A stretch of DNA of 6,443 nt from an uncultured Lachnospiraceae bacterium (GTDB taxonomy: Bacteria > Bacillota > Clostridia > Lachnospirales > Lachnospiraceae), in assembly GCA_902782625.1 (NCBI GenBank), contig CACZNZ010000216.1:1-6443 (forward strand). The letters are read 5' to 3'. Made by a program: the position numbers and the translations under genes. The number at the start of each line of letters is the position of its first letter. Position 1 is the first letter of the stretch. Below, in pieces: positions 1 through 5,392 of this stretch. The notes under the pieces are model-generated. The model made no database searches and had not been told where the DNA came from. It was given only the letters and a program-made list of their open reading frames with translations.

Positions 1-1022
1 AAGAAGCCAAAAAACCAAAATATAAAGACTGGTACAGGGACACGACAAGCGGATCATCCGGGGTACCATTGATGCTCCTGGTTTCGCCGAAAGAGAAGGC
101 TTTCAATATGGCAAACTGGTTTCGCGTGATGATGGTTGCAGGGTATAATCCCTTCCTGGGTAAGACGATGAGCCGCAAAAGCGCGCACAGTATTACCGGA
201 GGCAGTGATACATTTCTGCAGCATTTCGGAATACTCCGGAGAGGATTTGTGGCACAGTACGATCCGGAACCGGAGATCGTCAAACAGATCAACCGTTATA
301 AGCCGGATTTCCTTTATATGAATAAAAGCGAATTCATGAGAATCTGCCTGTACTGTAAGCAGAACCATGTAAAACTGGCTAAACCAAAATATTACTGTCC
401 GACAGGGGAAAAGATTGATGATACCGCAAGGAAACTGTTTGCAGAGATCCTCGGACCGGGCATCATCGATTCCTATGGAACTGCCGAAACAGGTGCGGCG
501 ATGGTAAGACTGTTTGGAAACAAAACCTATATTGTTCACAATGATTCCTTTGTCGTGAACATTTACGATGAAAACAATAAACCTGCCAAAGAAGGTAACA
601 TCGTGATCACGCCACTATATAAGACAGACCTGCCGTTGATCAATTACGCGATCGGGGACAGAGGTACCTGTGCGATGAGAGACGGTGTCCGCTTTATCAC
701 CAGTGTACAGGGAAGAATGAACGATTTCTTTAAATACCGGACCGGGGAAGTGACGACATTTTTTGAGATCGCACCTATCATCGCTCATTACGATGACATT
801 TTCCAGATCCGTTTTATCCAGGAAAGCTATGACCTGATCCATATTCAGTGTGTTCAGAATAAAGAACTATCCGATAAGACGGAAAAGGAAGTGGAAGAGG
901 AACTTTCAGAGAAACTCAATGCGAAGTTCAAGCATCCGTTCCGGTTTGAATTTGAATGGATGGATTCTATTCCACCGGATCCTAACGGAAAACTGAGGAT
1001 GATCGTCTGCAAAGTAGACTGA
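1..1022 (+). CDS. Adenylate-forming ligase, phenylacetate-CoA ligase / CapK-like (5' partial)
   Basis: Seen: the frame is open from base 3 to the TGA at 1020-1022, giving 339 residues, and it continues beyond the left edge, so the TTG at 69 and ATG at 72 are internal codons rather than the start. The fragment begins just before the ATP-binding P-loop, TTSGSSGVP (fragment residues 14-22). Then come SYGTAETG (157-164, the A5-type motif), YAIGD with Asp219 (ribose-binding A7 type), GRMND (237-241, A8 hinge region) and PDPNGKLR, whose Lys330 is the expected A10 catalytic lysine. All core motifs are intact. Known: this superfamily activates a carboxylic acid as acyl-AMP, usually passing it to CoA. 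CapK-like members are common in polysaccharide clusters and their substrates are mostly unknown. Family members are usually about 430-450 residues, so roughly 100 N-terminal residues are missing. Inferred: it supplies an activated acyl group for glycan decoration. First visible gene of the plus-strand operon. The superfamily call is secure; the substrate is unknown. Confidence 0.88.
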   Translation, partial: EAKKPKYKDWYRDTTSGSSGVPLMLLVSPKEKAFNMANWFRVMMVAGYNPFLGKTMSRKSAHSITGGSDTFLQHFGILRRGFVAQYDPEPEIVKQINRYKPDFLYMNKSEFMRICLYCKQNHVKLAKPKYYCPTGEKIDDTARKLFAEILGPGIIDSYGTAETGAAMVRLFGNKTYIVHNDSFVVNIYDENNKPAKEGNIVITPLYKTDLPLINYAIGDRGTCAMRDGVRFITSVQGRMNDFFKYRTGEVTTFFEIAPIIAHYDDIFQIRFIQESYDLIHIQCVQNKELSDKTEKEVEEELSEKLNAKFKHPFRFEFEWMDSIPPDPNGKLRMIVCKVD

Positions 1023-1023
1023 C

Positions 1024-1029
1024 AGGGAG
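1024..1029 (+). promoter_or_regulatory. Ribosome binding site of the flippase gene
   Basis: AGGGAG lies in the 13-base gap after the ligase stop codon, 6 bases before the ATG at 1036. It is the only purine-rich site in the gap and supports this start. Confidence 0.7.
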
Positions 1030-1035
1030 AAATCT

Positions 1036-2493
1036 ATGAGCTCATATGAACAAAACAGGAAGGCAGTGCTCAATAAGATGGCGTTTACTTCAGGATTCTT
1101 TTTCATCCTGGCACAGCTATGTGTCCGTGGACTGACCTTCGTGGTAACACCAATCTATACCAGACTTCTGGATACTGCCCAATACGGAGAAATCCGGGTA
1201 TTTGAGTCCTGGCTGCTCATAGCCTATCCGACCATGTCGCTTTGCCTCTGGAAGAGCGCGGATGTCGCTAAATATGATTTCAAGGAAAAGTATAATTCGT
1301 ATATTTCTGCAGTACACACCTTGTCTTATATTGCGATTGCTTTCTTTTTCGGGCTCTGTCTGATCTTCAAAGCTCCGGTGCAGGAATTCTGTTCCATGGA
1401 TGATCTGATGTTTTACATCTGCTTCCTCTATGTGTTTACCTACACCAGTATGCTTTACCTGCAGCGCAGGGATAAACAGGTGCTCCGGTATAAATTCTCG
1501 ACGGCAGCGACATTGCTGACGATCGTACCGGGAACGTTGCTCTCTATCTTGCTGATCTACATCGGAAGGAAACAGGGGCTCATTGAACAGCTGGTACACC
1601 GCAGGATCATCGGATATTACACACCGCAGATTATCGGCGGGGCTATTATTGCAGTCATTCTCGTATTTCAGGGAAGAAAGCTCTATGACAAAACCTATTG
1701 GAAATACGGTCTTGCCTACAGCCTTCCGCTGATTCCGGAAGCCCTTTCCATCCAGATTATGAACCAGTCGGATAAGATTATGATCCAGAGGATGATCGGC
1801 AAGTCGGAGACGGGTATTTTTGCTCTTGCGACTACGGTGTCATTTATCATCTGGATCCTTGAAGATTCGGTGTGGAATGCGTGGATTCCGTGGTTGTATG
1901 AAAAGATTTCCAGGAAAGAGACAGAGGATATTGAAAAACCTTGGACAGCAGTCATGCATGCTTTCGGAGTATTGTCCTGGCTGCTTGTGATCCTCGCTCC
2001 GGAGGAGATTGCCATACTTGGCCCGGAAGCCTATCATGCAGCGGTCTTTCTGATTGCCCCGATGGTTACGGGAACATTATTCCGCTTCTACAGTTACAGT
2101 TATTCGGCGATACAGAATTATTATAAAAAAACAAGATATGTGGCAGCCGGTACGATTGTGACAATGATTCTGAATGTTGCATTGAACTATATCTGTATTC
2201 TGAATTTCGGATATATGGCAGCAGCTTACACGACAGCCTTTAGTTACATGGTATTATTGCTGGTACAGGGATTTCTCGAGTATAAGATCACAGGCCAGGT
2301 AATCGTGCCACTTCATAAAACCGTACTGATCGCACTGCTTTACGGAGCGATCAACGTAGCTTCCATGGGACTTTTTTATCTTCCGTGGTTCGTGCGATAC
2401 GCGGCAATCCTGGTGGTGTGCAGCATGACCTTTATCCTGATGCGTAAGCAGCTGTTCGGATTGTTAGGCATGTTTCGAAAAGGGAATGAGTAG
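1036..2493 (+). CDS. Polysaccharide flippase, Wzx-like (MOP superfamily)
   Basis: Seen: 485 residues with about 12-14 hydrophobic segments. Clear ones lie near residues 16-36, 92-111, 123-141, 157-176, 194-211, 257-277, 308-325, 335-352, 369-388, 391-412, 427-447 and 451-468. The N-terminus carries the family's typical pattern, a hydrophobic helix followed by TPIYTRLLDTAQYGE (38-52), as in PF01943-type polysaccharide exporters. A second repeat-like stretch near 240-262 (NQSDKIMI then GIFALA) matches the usual mid-protein start of the second half. Length is normal for the family. Known: these proteins flip undecaprenyl-diphosphate-linked oligosaccharide units across the cytoplasmic membrane. 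The ATG at 1036 is chosen because AGGGAG stands 6 bases upstream. The gene starts 13 bases after the ligase and ends 3 bases before the TraX-family gene, so it is almost surely co-transcribed with both. The glycan cannot be told from sequence; a teichoic acid or exopolysaccharide exporter of the same superfamily is the main alternative. Confidence 0.9.
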   Translation: MSSYEQNRKAVLNKMAFTSGFFFILAQLCVRGLTFVVTPIYTRLLDTAQYGEIRVFESWLLIAYPTMSLCLWKSADVAKYDFKEKYNSYISAVHTLSYIAIAFFFGLCLIFKAPVQEFCSMDDLMFYICFLYVFTYTSMLYLQRRDKQVLRYKFSTAATLLTIVPGTLLSILLIYIGRKQGLIEQLVHRRIIGYYTPQIIGGAIIAVILVFQGRKLYDKTYWKYGLAYSLPLIPEALSIQIMNQSDKIMIQRMIGKSETGIFALATTVSFIIWILEDSVWNAWIPWLYEKISRKETEDIEKPWTAVMHAFGVLSWLLVILAPEEIAILGPEAYHAAVFLIAPMVTGTLFRFYSYSYSAIQNYYKKTRYVAAGTIVTMILNVALNYICILNFGYMAAAYTTAFSYMVLLLVQGFLEYKITGQVIVPLHKTVLIALLYGAINVASMGLFYLPWFVRYAAILVVCSMTFILMRKQLFGLLGMFRKGNE

Positions 2494-2505
2494 AGAATGA
2501 AGATG
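2492..2505 (+). promoter_or_regulatory. Termination-reinitiation junction with two possible starts
   Basis: The flippase stop (TAG, 2491-2493) is followed 3 bases later by ATG 2497 and again by ATG 2503. AGGGA at 2481-2485 is 11 bases from the first ATG, which is long. AGAGA at 2492-2496 is 6 bases from the second, which is better spaced but weaker. The TraX-family protein may therefore begin at residue 1 (MKMESS) or residue 3 (MESS). Translation is probably coupled to the flippase gene. Confidence 0.45.
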
Positions 2506-3264
2506 GAATCTTCAAAAAAATATCTTTACAGAGATCAGATTAAGTTCATTGCCATTATGGCAATGACGTTGAATCATGGTGCCCGGGTCTTTCTGACGCC
2601 GGGTACCTTTGTCTGTGAATTGCTGATTGGGATTGGATACGCCACGGCGATTACGATGTGTTATTTTCTGGTGGAAGGGTTTCACTGTACACACTCGCAA
2701 AAACAATACGGGGCAAGACTGCTGGGCTTCGGGATTGTCTCTCAGTTGCCTTTTATGATGCTGGAAGCATTTGCCGGACAGAAATACACTTGGAATATGC
2801 TCCTGACGCTGTTCATTTGTTATTTGATTCTCTGGATCATTGAAAATGTTTCGGATTATGCCATGAAGATTGGTCTGGTCATCGCCATGTTCTATGTCAG
2901 CGTCTATGCGGACTGGGCTGTCTCGGCACCACTTTTTACGGTTCTTTTTTACAGATCCTATGGCGATAAAAAAGCGACACAGACTGCATTTGCAGCAAGT
3001 ATCGCTTTAGTCGTGATCAATGATTATCTGGATTCAGGCAATCTTTTGTTTTGTGGACTCCACTCGGTCGGGCTTATCTTTTCTGCTTTTCTGATCCTGA
3101 TTTTGTATAACGGACAAAGAAGCAGATTCAGCAAAACCTTTTTGAAATGGTTTTTCTATCTTTATTACCCCGTCCACCTTGTCGTTCTTGACCTGCTTGG
3201 ATTACTTTACGTCGATCCGGATATGGTCCATCGCGTGAAAGAGCAAATCCTGGGCTTCTTGTAA
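2497..3264 (+). CDS. TraX-family integral membrane protein, putative acyltransferase
   Basis: Seen: 255 residues, strongly hydrophobic, with about 8 membrane segments. The N-terminal DQIKFIAIMAMTLNHGARVF (residues 13-32, with His27) is the family's opening block. Next come FLVEGFHCTHS and RLLGFGIVSQLPF (57-86), then WNMLLTL (99-105), a DW pair at 139-140, and YLYYPVHLVVLDLL (221-234) near the C-terminus. Length fits PF05857. Known: the namesake, F-plasmid TraX, acetylates the N-terminus of pilin; chromosomal relatives are widespread in Firmicutes, mostly uncharacterised, and the family is related to the acyltransferase-3 membrane proteins. Inferred: with a flippase and an acyl-activating ligase in the same operon, it more likely acylates a surface glycan than a pilin. 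No conjugation genes are visible. Its last 20 codons and stop overlap the oppositely oriented ATP-grasp gene. The start could also be ATG 2503. Family membership is fairly sure; function is open. Confidence 0.85.
   Translation: MKMESSKKYLYRDQIKFIAIMAMTLNHGARVFLTPGTFVCELLIGIGYATAITMCYFLVEGFHCTHSQKQYGARLLGFGIVSQLPFMMLEAFAGQKYTWNMLLTLFICYLILWIIENVSDYAMKIGLVIAMFYVSVYADWAVSAPLFTVLFYRSYGDKKATQTAFAASIALVVINDYLDSGNLLFCGLHSVGLIFSAFLILILYNGQRSRFSKTFLKWFFYLYYPVHLVVLDLLGLLYVDPDMVHRVKEQILGFL
3202..3264. other. 63-base tail-to-tail overlap of two coding genes
   Basis: The plus-strand TraX-family gene ends with TAA at 3262-3264. The minus-strand ATP-grasp gene ends with TAA at 3202-3204 (read as TTA on the plus strand). 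The 21 shared codon slots are exactly in register, so each codon is the reverse complement of one in the other gene and the middle bases pair with each other. One strand reads ...YVDPDMVHRVKEQILGFL and the other ...QDLLFHAMDHIRIDVK. Both endings look like normal C-termini for their families, so neither seems to be a random read-through extension. Confidence 0.85.
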
Positions 3265-4380
3265 AGTTGCTCCTTTTGTAATGATGTGTCCGATTCTGTG
3301 AGGGCCGACACGGAAAGCATGAACTTCGTCGCCCGGCTTATAATCAAACTGAACTTCCACAATATTCTCATCCGGTGCATTGAGATCTTCCTGGACTTCG
3401 ATGACACCGTCTTTTTTGCTCATCAGAAGATGGCTTGCATTCGGCGTAAACGGACCTGATATGTCAAAATCCGGGTCATTTCCGAGAGCTGTCAGAAGAA
3501 TCTTTTCATAGTAATCAAATCCATAATAGATGGCAGTTAGTTCGGCAAGTTCGGTTGCACCGCAGCGTCCGCCAAGTTCAAGGACGTAGGTCTTGTCGTC
3601 TTTTAAGATAAAATCAGCATTGATGGCACAGTTGTCCAGCTTCATGGCTTTTACAGCACCGCGCAATTGTTCCTTGGCATCTTCGATGACCTCGGGACTA
3701 AGTTCATAAGGTGCAAAATGCCCGATCGGCACCCCGGTATCTCCGTGGAAAACATAGTCTCCGTGTGGGAGGATAAACCGGACTTCTCCTCCGGATACAA
3801 AAGCCTGTGCCCCGAATTCTTCTCCTTCGATAAATTCTTCGATCAGGAAATAATCCTTTCTTGTATTATCCTTGACATAGGCACTTGCCTCTTCAAACTC
3901 ATCATAGGAATCCACACGGATGATTCCGCGGCTTCCCGAAGAATCCACAGACTTAAAGATCAGAGGGAAATTCAGTCCTTCTATGCGGCTCTTAAGATCT
4001 TCTTCAAAGGACACCTGACGAAAACGGGCAGTGCGGACACCATATTCCTCGTATTTTGTCTTCATCAGCATCTTGTCTACTGCGATGCAGGCTGCCTCAT
4101 AGGAAAGCCCGCACAGACCAAGTTCGTCACAGACACGACCGATCGTGATTACTGCGACATCGGTCCCTGTGGTGATAATACCGTCTATGTTCTCCTCTTT
4201 GGCTATCTCCAGGATCTTATCAGCATCAACAGTGTTTTCATAATAGACTTTATCGGCCAGCTCAAATCCCGGATAATTGCCGGGAATACTCACGACGATC
4301 GTGTAAAGTCCCATGCGTCTGGCTGTTTTGATCAGCGGTACCTGGTAGATCCCAGCGCCTAAAATCATAATTTTTTTCAT
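3202..4380 (-). CDS. ATP-grasp carboxylate-amine ligase
   Basis: Seen: 392 soluble residues with the three-part ATP-grasp layout. A Rossmann-like N-terminal domain starts with KKIMILGAG (2-10). The ATP-binding region has FPLIFKSVDSSGSRG (138-152), with Lys143 and a glycine-rich loop as the expected nucleotide contacts, then LIEEFIEGEEFG (179-190). The metal-binding end has INADF (253-257) and ELGGRCGATEL (268-278), with Glu268 and Asn254 as likely ligands. A C-terminal domain with HRIGHIITKGATLQEA (361-376) resembles the ends of PurK/biotin-carboxylase-like members. Known: such enzymes form acyl-phosphates and join carboxylates to amines or thiols. Inferred: in a WecE/GT2 operon it may acylate an amino sugar or link an amino acid to the glycan. 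It starts with a 4-base ATGA overlap with the upstream GT2 gene; AGGAG lies 11 bases before the start. Its 3' end overlaps the TraX-family gene by 63 bases. The substrate is unknown; an amino-acid or dipeptide ligase role unrelated to the glycan is possible. Confidence 0.87.
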   Translation of the reverse strand: MKKIMILGAGIYQVPLIKTARRMGLYTIVVSIPGNYPGFELADKVYYENTVDADKILEIAKEENIDGIITTGTDVAVITIGRVCDELGLCGLSYEAACIAVDKMLMKTKYEEYGVRTARFRQVSFEEDLKSRIEGLNFPLIFKSVDSSGSRGIIRVDSYDEFEEASAYVKDNTRKDYFLIEEFIEGEEFGAQAFVSGGEVRFILPHGDYVFHGDTGVPIGHFAPYELSPEVIEDAKEQLRGAVKAMKLDNCAINADFILKDDKTYVLELGGRCGATELAELTAIYYGFDYYEKILLTALGNDPDFDISGPFTPNASHLLMSKKDGVIEVQEDLNAPDENIVEVQFDYKPGDEVHAFRVGPHRIGHIITKGATLQEAQDLLFHAMDHIRIDVK

Positions 4381-5381
4381 GGATTGGATGACTCCTCTCT
4401 GGTTTCTTTATATTGTTTGACCATCTGATGAATCTGATGATGATGGTCTGCATTCTCATGGGTAATGATATCCCGGATAACAAACTGAGGATTGCGGTTC
4501 ATGCCAAGGAACATACGACCGAGGTATTCTCCGATCAGTCCCAGGAAAAGCATGATCAGTCCACCGAAGAAGCACAGGGCTACCATCATAGAAGGCCAGC
4601 CGATTGCCATCGACGGATTCAGTATTTTTCGTATGATAATGACAATGGCTCCAAGAATACTTAACATAGAGAAGAAATATCCACAGTATGCTGCCATGTG
4701 CAGAGGGACAACAGAATAGCCCATAATATTGGACCATAACTGAATCAGTTTTTTGAAGGTGTAGCCTGATTCACCTACTTCCCTGTCAAAATGCTGAATC
4801 GGAATACAACTTATATTGCGAGTTGTTCTTAAGAAAAGTCCCTGCAGATGTGTGTAAGGACTCTGATATTGGATCACATAGTCTCTTACAAATTTCCGGA
4901 TCACCCAGTAACTGGAAGTCCGCATATCTTTCGGCTTTCCAATCAGCAGGCGGACGGTCAGATAATTGACATAACTTCCGAAATTCCGGAACAGAGAATG
5001 CTTTTTGGAAGGATAATACCCGTAGACAATATCATATCCTTTCTCAATCTCTTCAAGCAGCAGAGGAAGCTGGGAAGGATGCGTCTGCATATCATCATCC
5101 ATCGCAATGATATATTCTCCTGAAGCGTAGTTCAGTGAAGCCATGACAGCGTTATGCTGCCCGGAATTTCTGGCAAGAGAGATAACCTTGACAAAAGGAT
5201 AATCTTCAGCCAGTTTTTTTAATTCTGCAAGTGTCGCACCCTCGTCAGGGGAGCAGTCGTCGGTCAGGATAAATTCATACTCATGTCTGCCGATCTCATC
5301 GAGTTTGGCAGCGGTCATCTCGACAACTTTGCGAATCGTTTTGGAAGATTTGTAACATGGTATAACGATTGAGTGCAGCAT
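4377..5381 (-). CDS. GT2 glycosyltransferase with two C-terminal membrane helices
   Basis: Seen: 334 residues. The GT-A nucleotide-sugar fold opens with SIVIPCYK (4-11), followed by LTDDCSPDEG (39-48), LARNSGQHNAVMASL (69-83) and the metal-binding AMDDDMQTHP (93-102, Asp95-97). Later DREVGESGYTFKKLIQLW (199-216) matches the conserved R-x-x-G-x-S-x-Y region of DPM1/GtrB/ArnC-type enzymes. Two membrane helices lie near 226-250 and 264-288, followed by GEYLGRMF (284-291) and a cytosolic tail with a histidine cluster (308-318). Length fits the family. Known: these enzymes move a sugar from a nucleotide donor to polyprenyl phosphate at the cytoplasmic face of the membrane, or occasionally to a lipid-linked glycan. 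Inferred: the donor may be the amino sugar made by the upstream WecE. It starts 11 bases after WecE, with AGGAGG in the gap, and ends inside the ATP-grasp start codon (ATGA). Class confidence is high; donor and acceptor are unproven. Confidence 0.92.
   Translation of the reverse strand: MLHSIVIPCYKSSKTIRKVVEMTAAKLDEIGRHEYEFILTDDCSPDEGATLAELKKLAEDYPFVKVISLARNSGQHNAVMASLNYASGEYIIAMDDDMQTHPSQLPLLLEEIEKGYDIVYGYYPSKKHSLFRNFGSYVNYLTVRLLIGKPKDMRTSSYWVIRKFVRDYVIQYQSPYTHLQGLFLRTTRNISCIPIQHFDREVGESGYTFKKLIQLWSNIMGYSVVPLHMAAYCGYFFSMLSILGAIVIIIRKILNPSMAIGWPSMMVALCFFGGLIMLFLGLIGEYLGRMFLGMNRNPQFVIRDIITHENADHHHQIHQMVKQYKETREESSNP
4392..4396 (-). promoter_or_regulatory. Ribosome binding site of the ATP-grasp gene
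   Basis: Read on the minus strand, AGAGAGGAG ends 11 bases before the ATG at 4380 and lies inside the last codons of the GT2 gene. Spacing is a little long. With the ATGA overlap, coupled translation is likely. Confidence 0.55.
4423..4440. repeat. Perfect tandem 9-base repeat, two copies
   Basis: ATCTGATGA occurs twice without a gap and is followed by TGATGG. On the minus strand it encodes the histidine-rich tail HHHQIHQM of the GT2 protein (residues 313-320), beyond the membrane helices. The unit is three codons, so a gain or loss of a copy would keep the frame. Confidence 0.7.
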
Positions 5382-5385
5382 GATG

Positions 5386-5391
5386 CCTCCT
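5386..5391 (-). promoter_or_regulatory. Ribosome binding site of the GT2 gene, short spacing
   Basis: A full consensus AGGAGG on the minus strand fills most of the 11-base gap between the WecE and GT2 genes. Only 4 bases separate it from the ATG at 5381, which is shorter than usual. No other nearby start codon would keep the SIVIPCYK motif, so this start stands. Confidence 0.75.
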
Positions 5392-5392
5392 G

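Noticed and set aside
69..74. TTG 69 or ATG 72 as the true start of the ligase gene
   Set aside because: The same frame is open to the left edge and upstream codons encode the P-loop TTSGSSGVP, so the gene begins before the window.
54..539. A 161-codon open frame on the minus strand opposite the ligase gene
   Set aside because: It lies entirely under a gene with intact adenylate-forming motifs, and its translation is cysteine- and histidine-rich with no family resemblance.
2514..2520. Runs of seven A near the 5' ends of the TraX gene (2514-2520) and the ATP-grasp gene (4371-4377, T on the plus strand), as phase-variation tracts
   Set aside because: Seven-base A runs are common at lysine codons in such genomes and are short for slippage switching; both genes are in frame.
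3133..3154. Inverted repeat AAAACC...GGTTTT inside the TraX gene, as a terminator for the minus-strand operon
   Set aside because: The stem is only 6 pairs and mostly A-T, the loop is 10 bases, and the trailing T-run is too short in the minus direction.
3285..3313. GTGTC...GACAC inverted repeat just past the TraX stop, as a plus-strand terminator
   Set aside because: Only 5 pairs with a long loop, and no T-run follows; it lies in ATP-grasp coding sequence.
3667..4362. A 231-codon open frame on the plus strand opposite the ATP-grasp gene
   Set aside because: It is codon-aligned antisense to a clear ATP-grasp gene, has no recognisable domain and no ribosome binding site of note. It arises because the real gene avoids codons that would read as stops on the other strand.
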